Below are positions 8,612 through 17,278 of a DNA stretch of 64,000 nucleotides, piece after piece. The position numbers were made by a program, and so were the translations under genes. This DNA comes from Dehalococcoidia bacterium (GTDB lineage Bacteria; Chloroflexota; Dehalococcoidia; Lucifugimonadales; GCA-002694895): positions 1-64,000 of the forward strand of contig JAPYRX010000003.1 in assembly GCA_029936815.1 (NCBI GenBank). Direction: 5' to 3'. The notes beneath the pieces are model-generated. The model was given only the letters and a program-made list of their open reading frames with translations, had not been told where the DNA came from and searched no databases. Each line of letters starts with the position of its first letter. The stretch's first letter is position 1.

Positions 8612-10237
8612 ATGGATAAGATTGAGATAAAAAACGCTACAATAATAGATGGAATTGGAGGAGACCCATATATAGGTAATATATATTTAGATAAAGGGAA
8701 AATACTCGCAATTACCCATAGTGAAAGTTTAGATTCAGATATTTCTATTGATGCAACAGGAAAAGTTGTAACTCCTGGGTTTATAGATATACATACACAT
8801 AGCGACCTATCATTCTTAATAGACTCCACAGCTCAGAGTAAAGTTAGGCAAGGAGTTACTATGGAACTAATAGGAAACTGTGGTATGAGCCCAGCTGCTC
8901 CTTTAATTGGAGAATCAAAAGAGTTACTAATGCAAAGATTATCTGCTTATGAAGGTGACACTCCTGGTGCAAATAGTGTCGGATTAGCAGAAAAAATTAA
9001 CTGGACAGACTATGCTGGATATATCGATGCTTCAAGAAAAGCAGGAGCTACTCTAAATGTTGCTTTTCAGATAGGACATGGTACTTTAAGATCTGCTGTT
9101 GTTGGGCAGGAAGACAGGCCACCATCGGCAGATGAATTAACTGAAATGAAAAGGCTTACTGGTGAGGCACTTGATGCCGGTGCACTTGGTTTTTCAACCG
9201 GATTATTTTATGCTCCAGGATATTATGCAAGAGCAGATGAAGTTATTTCTATTGCTGAAGAAGTAGGTAAAAGAAACAAACTTTATTCAACGCATCAAAG
9301 AGATGAAGGTACAATTTCTGTGGGTTTGTTTACATCATTGAACGAAGCTATTGAAACTGGTAGAAGAGCAGAATGTAAAGTTCAGATATCTCATGTTAAA
9401 TGTGATTTTCAAAAAGTTTGGGGAAAAGCTAATAAAGTTCTTGAACTTATCGAAAATGCAGTTGATGAAGGCTTGGATGTTGCAGGGGATCAGTATCCTT
9501 ATCCAAGATCGAGTACTGGAATTACTGGAGCTTTATTTCCAAGATGGTCATTATCCGGAGGAAGAGAGGAAACTCTTAAAATTATGGCTAATGAAGATTC
9601 TAGAGGCGAATTAATTGATGGAATTAATGAAATTATAGATCAAGGAACAGGTCCTGAGGCACTTTTAATAGGAAGATATGTTCCTGATGAATCTTTGGAA
9701 GGTAAAAATCTCGCAGAAATTTCTGATCTAATGAGAATGCCACCTGCGGAAACAGTTTTAAGTATGTACGAGAAAGGTGAAGCGATGGTTATAGAATATA
9801 GTATGAATGAAGATGATGTTGAAACATTTGCAAAACACCCTTTGATTGCAGTAGCATCAGATGGGTCTTCCGTTTCAACAGAAGGAATTTTATCAGCAGG
9901 AAAACCTCATCCTAGAAGTTATGGTACAAATCCAAGATTTATACAAAAATTTGTAAATGAAAAGAAACTTGTATCAATTCAGGAGGCAATAAGAAAAATG
10001 ACATCTATGCCAGCTCAAAGGCTTGGTCTTACAAACAGAGGAAGACTTACTCCTGGGTATGCTGCAGATATTGTTATTATGGATCTTCCAAATGTTGAAG
10101 AAAAAGCAACTTTTGTTGATCCACACCAATACCCTGAAGGCATAACACATGTTATAGTAAATGGAGAAATTGTAATTAAAGATGGAAATTATACCGGAAA
10201 AACATCAGGCCAAATGATAACGAAATTTAATTCTTGA
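8612..10237 (+). CDS. D-aminoacylase-type amidohydrolase, copy 2
   Basis: A 541-residue paralogue of the genes on either side, with the same metal-site residues (H61, H63, C90, STHQRDEG, QISHVK, VASDG) and the HPRSYGT pocket motif. It differs from copy 1 mainly in an insertion around residues 105-130 (SAYEGDTPGANSVGLAEK), a loop near the substrate entrance in this family. The start has AAGGAGATGAA upstream, 12 bp after the previous stop, so the array is translated as one operon. The gene is a DNA mosaic: its 3' end is nearly identical to copy 1, while 8828-8901 and 9002-9052 are identical to copy 3. Substrate differences between copies are likely but cannot be predicted. Confidence 0.92.
   Translation: MDKIEIKNATIIDGIGGDPYIGNIYLDKGKILAITHSESLDSDISIDATGKVVTPGFIDIHTHSDLSFLIDSTAQSKVRQGVTMELIGNCGMSPAAPLIGESKELLMQRLSAYEGDTPGANSVGLAEKINWTDYAGYIDASRKAGATLNVAFQIGHGTLRSAVVGQEDRPPSADELTEMKRLTGEALDAGALGFSTGLFYAPGYYARADEVISIAEEVGKRNKLYSTHQRDEGTISVGLFTSLNEAIETGRRAECKVQISHVKCDFQKVWGKANKVLELIENAVDEGLDVAGDQYPYPRSSTGITGALFPRWSLSGGREETLKIMANEDSRGELIDGINEIIDQGTGPEALLIGRYVPDESLEGKNLAEISDLMRMPPAETVLSMYEKGEAMVIEYSMNEDDVETFAKHPLIAVASDGSSVSTEGILSAGKPHPRSYGTNPRFIQKFVNEKKLVSIQEAIRKMTSMPAQRLGLTNRGRLTPGYAADIVIMDLPNVEEKATFVDPHQYPEGITHVIVNGEIVIKDGNYTGKTSGQMITKFNS
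8828..8901 (+). repeat. identical tract shared with 10466-10539
   Basis: 74 bp of perfect identity between copies 2 and 3 covering the residues around the metal cysteine (GVTMELIGNCGMSP). Another 51 bp (9002-9052) also match copy 3 exactly. Copy 1 differs at many positions here, so copies 2 and 3 exchanged sequence in this part while copies 1 and 2 did so at the 3' end. Confidence 0.85.
9888..10182 (+). repeat. gene-conversion tract, copy B (identical to 8250-8544)
   Basis: Partner of the tract in copy 1, offset by 1,638 bp. The identity begins abruptly after A9887 (G in copy 1) and ends at 10183 (T versus C). Confidence 0.9.
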
Positions 10238-10249
10238 AAGGAGAATACA

Positions 10250-11857
10250 ATGGATAAGATTGAGATAAAAAATGCAACAATAATTGATGGATTAGGTGGT
10301 GATCCATATGTTGGGAATTTATATTTAAATAATGGCAAAATTGTTGCGATGACTCATGGTGAAAGTTTAGATTCAGATATTTCTATTGATGCAACCGGAA
10401 AAGTTGTAACTCCTGGGTTTATTGATTTACATACACATAGCGACCTATCATTCTTAATGGACTCTACAGCTCAGAGTAAAGTTAGGCAAGGAGTTACTAT
10501 GGAACTAATAGGAAACTGTGGTATGAGCCCAGCTGCTCCATTGATTGGTGAATCCAAAGAAATGTTGATGTTAAATTTATCGAGATATGAAAATAATGGA
10601 GGTTTGACTGATAAAATAGATTGGACAGACTATGCTGGATATATCGATGCTTCAAGAAAAGCAGGAGCTACTTTAAATATTGCCTTTCAGATAGGGCATG
10701 CCACTTTAAGATCCGCTGTTATAGGTCAAGAAGATAGACCTCCTACTGCAGATGAATTAGATAAAATGAAAAAATTGGCAGGAGAATCTTTAGATGCAGG
10801 AGCACTTGGATTCTCAACGGGTTTATTTTATGCTCCAGGATATTATGCGAGAACTGATGAAGTTATTGCTATTGCCGAAGAAGCAGGTAAAAGAAACAAA
10901 CTTTATTCAACTCACCAAAGAGATGAAGGTGCGAGTTCAGTAGGCTTATTTGTATCACTAAATGAAGCTATTGAAATTGGAAGAAGAGCTGAATGCAAAG
11001 TACAAATTTCTCACGTGAAATGTGATACCTTTTCAGTTTGGGGGCAAGCTGAAAAATACTTGGAATTATTGGAAAGTACCGTCACAGAAGGATTAAATGT
11101 TCGTGGAGATCAGTATCCTTACCCAAGATCAAGTACTTCTATAACAGGAGCTGTTTTTCCTAGATGGGCACTTTCAGGAGGAAGAGATGGAACATTGAAA
11201 ATAATGGCTGATGAAGATGAAAGAGGAAATTTGATTGATGGCATAAACGAGATTATTGAGAAAGGTAGAACAACAGATGGAATTATGATTGCAAGATATG
11301 TTCCTGACGAATCACTTGAAGGAAAGAATATAACTGAAATTGCAGATAGCATGGACACTACTCCATCAGAAGCAGTTTTGAGAATTTATCAAGAAGGTGA
11401 AGCAATGGTTGTTATGCAGAGTATGGATGAAAAAGATGTTGATACTTTTGCTAAACATCCTTTAATTGCAGTAGCATCAGATGGATCATCTATGTCTACA
11501 GAAGGAGTATTGTCAGTTGGGAAACCACACCCTAGAAGTTATGGTACCAATCCAACATATATTGAACATTTTATTAATGAAAAAAAATTAGTATCTTTGC
11601 AGGAAGGTATAAGGAAAATGACATCATTACCTGCGAGCAGATTAGGTCTTACAAATAGAGGCAGGCTTGCTCCTGGATATGCAGCGGATATAGTAATCAT
11701 GGAAGCTGACAAAGTGAAAGCAAATGCTACATTTAACGATCCACATCAATATCCATCAGGAATTACACATGTGATAGTTAATGGAGAAATTGTTATTGAA
11801 GATGAGAAATTTACAGGCAAGACTCCTGGTGCAATGATTACTGATTTTAATTCTTAA
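10250..11857 (+). CDS. D-aminoacylase-type amidohydrolase, copy 3
   Basis: A 535-residue third member of the array, with the complete set of metal ligands (HTHSD, GNCG, STHQRDEG, QISHVK, VASDG). It starts 12 bp after copy 2 with AAGGAG upstream. Its C-terminal third is clearly diverged from copies 1 and 2 (for example NPTYIEHFINEKKLVSLQEG), and it ends the operon; the next gene is convergent after 29 bp. The variable loop near residues 105-120 again differs (SRYENNGGLTDK). Cytosolic; it probably acts on N-acyl-D-amino acids or related amides. Confidence 0.92.
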   Translation: MDKIEIKNATIIDGLGGDPYVGNLYLNNGKIVAMTHGESLDSDISIDATGKVVTPGFIDLHTHSDLSFLMDSTAQSKVRQGVTMELIGNCGMSPAAPLIGESKEMLMLNLSRYENNGGLTDKIDWTDYAGYIDASRKAGATLNIAFQIGHATLRSAVIGQEDRPPTADELDKMKKLAGESLDAGALGFSTGLFYAPGYYARTDEVIAIAEEAGKRNKLYSTHQRDEGASSVGLFVSLNEAIEIGRRAECKVQISHVKCDTFSVWGQAEKYLELLESTVTEGLNVRGDQYPYPRSSTSITGAVFPRWALSGGRDGTLKIMADEDERGNLIDGINEIIEKGRTTDGIMIARYVPDESLEGKNITEIADSMDTTPSEAVLRIYQEGEAMVVMQSMDEKDVDTFAKHPLIAVASDGSSMSTEGVLSVGKPHPRSYGTNPTYIEHFINEKKLVSLQEGIRKMTSLPASRLGLTNRGRLAPGYAADIVIMEADKVKANATFNDPHQYPSGITHVIVNGEIVIEDEKFTGKTPGAMITDFNS

Positions 11858-11886
11858 TTTTTTCTTAACAAAAGTAATATAATGTT

Positions 11887-13134
11887 TTAATTATCTAATT
11901 TATTAAATGTACTGAATTTGAATCTGAGTAGAATGAATGAATAAAATATTTTTATTGTACTCCCGAAAACAAGAGATAAACTTACTCCTAGTATTGAAGA
12001 TATATACCCTGCTACTCCTGGGCTAAATGTATGCGCAGCTGTTCTTCCTAGGTTGGAAATACTAGCCATCTGTGTTTGATTTTTTTCGTTTACTATACTC
12101 ATCATAAAAGCTTGCCGAGTGGGTATATCAAGATCATTAAATAATTCTTTGATAAGATAAAGTATTGTAGCTATGATCCAATTAGTTGATAATGCTGCGA
12201 ATATAATAATTCCATTTGCAATCATTTGGCTTAAAATCATAGTGTTTAAAACTCCAATATTTTTAGCGATTTTTGGAGCTAGTATTAAAGAAATACCATT
12301 TAAAACTTGAGCCAAAATAAAAATAAGAGATAATGTGGCTTCATTTAATGAAAACTTTTTGATAAACCAAAATGATATAAAGCTTCTTGCGATGAATCCT
12401 CCTCCAAAAGAATCTATAGCAAATAATGATGTGACAATAATTATCAAATATGTTTCATTTTTGTTGGAAAAGTTTATGTTGGAATTTATTTGTTCTTTAG
12501 CTTCGATTTTATTATCAAGAAAAATATAAATTAATGTTTGAATTAAATTTATTAAAGTGTATACCCCTAATAAAATCATATAGATTGTTTTGATTTTTAG
12601 TTCAGTTATAGATGTTAGTATTGGAACTATTATTAAAACAGATGTACCTATAATTTTGGAAATCATTGGGAAGAAATTATAAACACTATAAGCACTAGTT
12701 TGGTTTTTTTGTTCAACTAATTTTGCAATCACAGGAATTTCTACTGAAGATATTCCTGTTCTATCTCCACCGGTAATACTTCCAATAGATAATATTGAAG
12801 CAAATAATATTATGTAATAATTTTCAGTGTTTAAAAATATAATTCCGCTTATTACAGAACTGGCTGACATTATTATTAATAAATTTTTTCTTGATAATAT
12901 GTATTTAAAAAAATAAACAAATAAATTTGATAAAGCCCCACTTAGTGTTATACATGATAACGCTATCCCAAACTTTAATTCTGACAGACCAATGAAATAA
13001 AAATATATACCTAAAAATACTCCAAGAAATCCAAGACTATAACCTCTTAAAGTTGTAGCAATGAGTATGGTCATTAAATTTTTGTTTTTATACAAATAGT
13101 CATGTTTATTGATGATTTCAAATATGCTAAACAT
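11887..13134 (-). CDS. MFS transporter
   Basis: A 415-residue permease with about 12 hydrophobic segments, unlike the MFS_3 proteins at the left edge. The TM10-11 region (NDLDIPTRQAFMMSIVNEKNQT) and SISNLGRTAAHTFSPGVAGYI resemble MFS_1 drug/sugar permeases. It overlaps the M20 peptidase homologue upstream by 8 bp, so the two are translated as a pair; it may move the substrate or product of that enzyme. Direction and substrate are not determined. Confidence 0.88.
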   Translation of the reverse strand: MFSIFEIINKHDYLYKNKNLMTILIATTLRGYSLGFLGVFLGIYFYFIGLSELKFGIALSCITLSGALSNLFVYFFKYILSRKNLLIIMSASSVISGIIFLNTENYYIILFASILSIGSITGGDRTGISSVEIPVIAKLVEQKNQTSAYSVYNFFPMISKIIGTSVLIIVPILTSITELKIKTIYMILLGVYTLINLIQTLIYIFLDNKIEAKEQINSNINFSNKNETYLIIIVTSLFAIDSFGGGFIARSFISFWFIKKFSLNEATLSLIFILAQVLNGISLILAPKIAKNIGVLNTMILSQMIANGIIIFAALSTNWIIATILYLIKELFNDLDIPTRQAFMMSIVNEKNQTQMASISNLGRTAAHTFSPGVAGYISSILGVSLSLVFGSTIKIFYSFILLRFKFSTFNKLDN

Positions 13135-14365
13135 GATTCTTATCTAATAATCCAATCGATAGTAGGCAATATAATTTAATATTATTAATGTAATCTTCTA
13201 ATGATACCCGCTCATCAGGTTGAGTGTTATATTTCCCACCTGATCCCATTACAAAGCCTGGTATATTTAATTTGTTAACTATATGCCCTGCATCTGTTCC
13301 ATACAGTGAATATGGGGAAAATTGGCCTATACGAGGATCTTCTTTTTTGATTATTTGATTAGTAATTGTGATTAATTCTAAAGTTTGTGTAGATAATTTG
13401 GTTTTAATAGGAGGCATTATTGGATTATTCGACTGAATATTAAATTTGATTTTTGCACTTGTGTATAATTTTTGATACTTTTCGATAATTTTTTCTATTT
13501 GATTATTTATACTTTCTATATCATTAAAATTTGTGAATCTAACCGAACCATATATGATAGCGTTATCAGATATTTGAGGTGGTCTGTCAACAGAAAAACT
13601 TTCTCCTAACCCCGATTTTACTGCGCCAATATGTACTATGTTTAATTTTTTTTCATCGAGATCTTTTATTGTTTTTGAAATATCTAATATTTGTATTTCA
13701 TTTAATATTTTATTCATAATTATTGTTGCATCTATTGCTTCATCACGTTTGCTTAGATGCCTTGTTTCACCAATGACATTAATTGTAAATGAGTATGTTC
13801 CTGCATGTATCGTCATAAAATTTAAATCAGTTGGTTCTCCATTAATAAAAAAATCTCCTTTTAAGCCTTTTCTTAGTAGCTCTTTTGTTCCTACTCCACC
13901 TTGTAGTTCTCCTAAAACTGATGTGAAGATTATTTTGCCATGATGTAAGTCCATTTTTTTTAATATTTTTGCAGAAGTATACATTGCAGCCATTGATGCT
14001 TTCATATTTGATACACCAAGCCCATATATATGATTGTTCCTGATCTCAGCTCCAAATGGATCTGTTGTCCACCCACTCCCAATATGATTTGTATCTAAAT
14101 GACCATTAAATATAATCGTTTTCCCTTTATCAGAAAATTCAAGATTCGAAACTAAATTCAATCGCTTATCATTTGTTTGGTGCAATTTGTTTTCAAATCC
14201 TAATTCTGAATATCTACTTTCCCAGTATTCAATAATTCGATTTTCATCTTTTGTATTTGTTCTACTATCTATTTGAATAATAGATTTTAAAGTATTTATT
14301 GCATCATTTTCATCTAAATGAGATTCGATTTCTTTAGCATAGTTATTTAATATTTTTATATTCAT
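13127..14365 (-). CDS. M20 family peptidase homologue with altered metal ligands
   Basis: A 412-residue protein of the ArgE/DapE/CPG2 (M20) fold. The first metal motif is intact (NGH89-L-D91-T), followed by WTTDPFGA and IYGLGVSN120MKAS, where active enzymes have D (G-x-x-D-M-K) as the bridging ligand. The catalytic base motif DEE is G152-E153-L154: the general-base Glu is kept but the following metal-ligand Glu is Leu. EPTDLN and GTDAGHIVNKLNIPGFVMGSGG near the C-terminus are normal. So either a mono-metal amidohydrolase or a binding/regulatory homologue. The dimerisation domain sits near residues 195-310. Overlaps the MFS gene downstream by 8 bp. Confidence 0.86.
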   Translation of the reverse strand: MNIKILNNYAKEIESHLDENDAINTLKSIIQIDSRTNTKDENRIIEYWESRYSELGFENKLHQTNDKRLNLVSNLEFSDKGKTIIFNGHLDTNHIGSGWTTDPFGAEIRNNHIYGLGVSNMKASMAAMYTSAKILKKMDLHHGKIIFTSVLGELQGGVGTKELLRKGLKGDFFINGEPTDLNFMTIHAGTYSFTINVIGETRHLSKRDEAIDATIIMNKILNEIQILDISKTIKDLDEKKLNIVHIGAVKSGLGESFSVDRPPQISDNAIIYGSVRFTNFNDIESINNQIEKIIEKYQKLYTSAKIKFNIQSNNPIMPPIKTKLSTQTLELITITNQIIKKEDPRIGQFSPYSLYGTDAGHIVNKLNIPGFVMGSGGKYNTQPDERVSLEDYINNIKLYCLLSIGLLDKNHV

Positions 14366-14429
14366 ATTTTTTATTATAACCTTGTATGCTACAATTTTAT
14401 TTAAATTTTAGTATTTTTTGGAGAGTCGT

Positions 14430-14966
14430 ATGCCTTGGATAAATATGATAAGTGAAAATGAAGCTCAAGGTGAGTTAGCTGATATATATAGTCAAATAAT
14501 GGAACCATGGGGTGGCGTCGATAATATTATGAAAATTCATAGTTTAAGCATAGATTCATTAAAAGCACATATGTTGCTTTATAAAACAGTTATGTATGGA
14601 AAATCCCCCATTTCTAGAGCTGAAAGAGAAATGATAGCTGTTGTATCATCTGTTGCAAATAAATGTGAGTACTGAGTTGTTCATCACGGAAAAGGTCTTT
14701 TCCTATTAACAAAAGATGAAATATTAGTTAATCAATTAAAATCAGATTACTCTAAAGCAGATTTAAGTGCGAAACAAAAAGCAATGTTGGATTATTCCTA
14801 TAAATTAACATTGTTTCCATGGGACATGAAGAAAAAAGATGTCGAAAATATGCAAGCAATAGGATTCTCTGACCGGGAAATATTAGACATAAACCAAGTT
14901 GTTTCTTATTATGCATATGTTAATAGAATAGCAGATGGCTTGGGAGTAGAATTAGAAGAAAATTAA
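14430..14966 (+). CDS. AhpD-like peroxidase-related selenoprotein (CxxU), TGA read through
   Basis: A 178-residue protein of the AhpD/carboxymuconolactone decarboxylase 'peroxidase-related' family. The frame is interrupted by a single TGA (14673-14675), and both halves are in the same frame. The TGA falls exactly where the family has the second Cys of its redox motif: NKC79-E-Y-[TGA82]-VVHHGKGL, so it would encode selenocysteine in a CxxU motif. The downstream half is fully conserved in character (AMLDYSYKLTLFPWDM, IGFSDREILDINQVVSYYAYVNRIADGLGVELEEN). A hairpin fitting the bacterial SECIS rules starts 12 nt after the TGA. Start ATG 14430 (MPWINMISENEAQ) has GGAG 7 bp upstream. Likely a thiol/selenol peroxidase-type enzyme. 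A true nonsense mutation is less likely. Confidence 0.85.
14673..14675 (+). other. in-frame TGA, predicted selenocysteine codon
   Basis: TGA replaces the second cysteine of the C-x-x-C active site of an AhpD-like protein, giving C-E-Y-U. AhpD-like CxxU proteins are a known prokaryotic selenoprotein family. Confidence 0.85.
14688..14703 (+). promoter_or_regulatory. bacterial SECIS-like hairpin
   Basis: GGAAAA-GGTC-TTTTCC forms a perfect 6-bp stem with a four-base loop that starts with two Gs. The loop lies 18 nt after the TGA, inside the 16-37 nt window expected for bacterial SECIS elements, and the conserved loop G is present. A weaker lower stem (GTT/AAC) may extend it. It is inside the coding region, as bacterial SECIS elements are. 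Confidence 0.75.
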
Positions 14967-14970
14967 TAAA

Positions 14971-16389
14971 TTACAATCTGGATTTCCCCCAAAAATTTTC
15001 TGGTAATTTAGTAAGGTCTTCAAACTTATTTTCTTTAATCATGATGTTCGATTCTTCCTGAGCAAAATTAAGAATTTCTTCCTCGTTAACCATAGTAGGT
15101 TTTCTGTTAAGCATAGCGATTTTTCCATCAACTATTACAGTATCCACATCTGAAGCATTAGCATAATACGTTAGTCTTGATACTGGCATATTCATTGGAA
15201 GTAAATGAGGTTTGAACATATCAATAAGTATAATATCTGCAATTTTCCCTTCTTCTATTGATCCAATGGAATCTTCTAGTCCAAATCCTTCGGCTGCATC
15301 TATTGTAACCATTTCTAGCACTTTACCTGGAGGCATTATAGAAGTATCTTTGAAAAAAGTTCTATGATAATGCATACATTGACTCATATGTCTAAACATG
15401 TCAAACCCTCTATCTGGGGCTGCTCCATCTGATCCAATTACTACTCTTATTCCTTTATCAATTAATTCTGGGGCAGGGCATCTTCCCATAATTGAATAAT
15501 TTGAACTTGGATTATGTACTATTGTTGGATTCTTTGTGTATATGGAATCTAAATCTTCAGTTGTTAAATCTATAGAATGAGATAGAAGAGACCACTTATC
15601 TAATCCGCCGAACTTGTCAGTGACTGAAATAGATCCTTCTTTATGACCATCCTGAGTAAAAATAACATCATATTTTTCCCTTAATTCCATCACAGCATCA
15701 TATATATATGATATTTTTTTAATATTTTCTTTGTTTTTTATTTCATTTGGAAAAAATTTGGGAGCTGATAAACAAAAGGAAACTTTGTCATCTATTTTAG
15801 AATTTCTTTTGGAAATTAATTCCTTAGTGATTTCTATTTGATGATCAACATCGGTATTTATTGTTTTTCGATTCTCTTTACTATAAAATTTTTGAGGATA
15901 AGGTGGCCTGTTTGGACCTACAGCTATTTGAGATCTGATCCCACTTTTTTTATACGTATCTGCATATGATTGAGCATAAATTGTATCATCTGATCTTATT
16001 AAATCAGTACCTCCTCCAAATAATATTAAAGACGAAGTGACACCTGATTTCAGTTTTTCTAAAGATGAAAGAGCTGCATCAGCTTTCCAAAAATTTATAC
16101 TTGATCCAGTGGCATATGTTTTTAAACATGCTTTAATCCAATCTTCAGAATTACCTGTACCAAGTGTTTTAATAATTGAGTGGCCTGCGTGACCATGAGA
16201 ATCAATTAATCCAGGCATGATTACTTTATTTTTAGCATCTAACACGCATGTATCATTATCAATCTTTATATCATTTTTAGATATTTTAGATATTTTATTC
16301 CCACTAATCAGGACATTTCCACGCTCTATTATTTCTCTATTTTTATTCATAGTGATTAGAGTTCCGTTTTTTATTAGTATTTTGTTCAT
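14971..16389 (-). CDS. ATZ/TRZ-type amidohydrolase (deaminase/chlorohydrolase family)
   Basis: A 472-residue metal-dependent hydrolase of the cytosine deaminase-like branch of amidohydrolases. It opens with the small beta domain (KNGTLITMNKNREII), then PGLIDSHGHAGH with H65 and H67. Later come DGHKEG (His and catalytic Glu), LLSHS (third His site), HNPSSNYSIMG and GSDGAAPDRG with the Asp ligand. The C-terminal part closes the beta domain (GKIADIILIDMFKPHLLP). Members deaminate or dechlorinate heterocycles such as guanine, adenosine analogues or triazines; the substrate here is open. Convergent with the selenoprotein gene, 4 bp apart. Confidence 0.9.
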   Translation of the reverse strand: MNKILIKNGTLITMNKNREIIERGNVLISGNKISKISKNDIKIDNDTCVLDAKNKVIMPGLIDSHGHAGHSIIKTLGTGNSEDWIKACLKTYATGSSINFWKADAALSSLEKLKSGVTSSLILFGGGTDLIRSDDTIYAQSYADTYKKSGIRSQIAVGPNRPPYPQKFYSKENRKTINTDVDHQIEITKELISKRNSKIDDKVSFCLSAPKFFPNEIKNKENIKKISYIYDAVMELREKYDVIFTQDGHKEGSISVTDKFGGLDKWSLLSHSIDLTTEDLDSIYTKNPTIVHNPSSNYSIMGRCPAPELIDKGIRVVIGSDGAAPDRGFDMFRHMSQCMHYHRTFFKDTSIMPPGKVLEMVTIDAAEGFGLEDSIGSIEEGKIADIILIDMFKPHLLPMNMPVSRLTYYANASDVDTVIVDGKIAMLNRKPTMVNEEEILNFAQEESNIMIKENKFEDLTKLPENFWGKSRL

Positions 16390-16513
16390 TTTAATTCCTA
16401 TTTTGGAAAGTATTTGTGCTTATATATAAATATTATTATAATTGATTTTAATCATTGATACATTTTATATTTTAAAGTTCAATTAAATAAGTCAGTCAAT
16501 TAGGAGGATAAAA

Positions 16514-17278
16514 TTGAGTGAAAAAGTAGTTAAATTAGATAATATTGGACCGATTTCAATCCTTACCCTAAACCGTCCCAAAGTATTGAATGCTTTGAGT
16601 AGAGAAGTACAACTTACTCTAAACAATTATATCAATGAACTTGAAAATGATGATTCTGTAAAATGTATTGTTATTACAGGCTCTGGTGAAAAAGCTTTCA
16701 GTGCAGGAGGAGATATCCATGAAATGGACAAATTATCACAAATGAAAACTCCACCTGATGACCATCCTTCATCAAGATGGTTTTCTTGGAATATATTGAA
16801 TTGTAAAAAACCAACATTGGGTGCTATTAATGGATTAGCATTTGGAGGAGGAGCACTAATGGCTTCAACATTAGATATTAGAATTGGTACTGAAAATTCT
16901 TCTTTCAAATTTTTGGCTGCTACATATGGAAGACTTAATTCTTCTTGGTCATTACCTTCGCAAATCGGTTGGCCAAAAGCTAAAGAATTACTTTTTACAG
17001 GACGGCAAGTGTTATCTCAAGAAGCTTATGAAATAGGTTTGTTAAATCATTTGGTTGATAAAGATAAGTTAATGGAAAAATCGATGGAAATTGCTGAATC
17101 TATCAGTAAGGGCGACTCAAGAATGATTCAAGGAATCAAGAAATTAATGTTAGAAAATACTGGAGACTCTGTTCGAGAACAATATAATAAAGAAATGAGA
17201 GCTGTTAATAGTTGGCTTAAACCAATTACAGTACAGGAAAGTTTTAAAACATTTTTAGATAAAAAAGGGAGTAAATAA
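16514..17278 (+). CDS. enoyl-CoA hydratase/isomerase family protein
   Basis: A 254-residue crotonase-fold protein. Oxyanion-hole segments are clear: AFSAGGDIHEM (about residues 60-70) and INGLAFGGGALMASTLDIRIG (about residues 103-123). In the active-site helix the stretch normally containing the first catalytic Glu (PE-x-x-G) reads ATYGRLNSSWSLPSQIG, without Glu; the second Glu position (AKELLFTG) is retained. It may therefore be an isomerase, a hydrolase or a hydratase with a different base. It starts with TTG after a strong TAGGAGG, and its stop overlaps the next ATG (TAATG), so it is coupled to the CoA-transferase. The pair resembles caiD/caiB arrangements. Confidence 0.9.
   Translation: MSEKVVKLDNIGPISILTLNRPKVLNALSREVQLTLNNYINELENDDSVKCIVITGSGEKAFSAGGDIHEMDKLSQMKTPPDDHPSSRWFSWNILNCKKPTLGAINGLAFGGGALMASTLDIRIGTENSSFKFLAATYGRLNSSWSLPSQIGWPKAKELLFTGRQVLSQEAYEIGLLNHLVDKDKLMEKSMEIAESISKGDSRMIQGIKKLMLENTGDSVREQYNKEMRAVNSWLKPITVQESFKTFLDKKGSK

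Noticed and set aside
14418..14966. Two separate short genes or a pseudogene on either side of TGA 14673
   Set aside because: Both pieces are in one frame, the TGA lies on a catalytic Cys position, and a SECIS-like hairpin follows. A selenoprotein explains all three better than decay.
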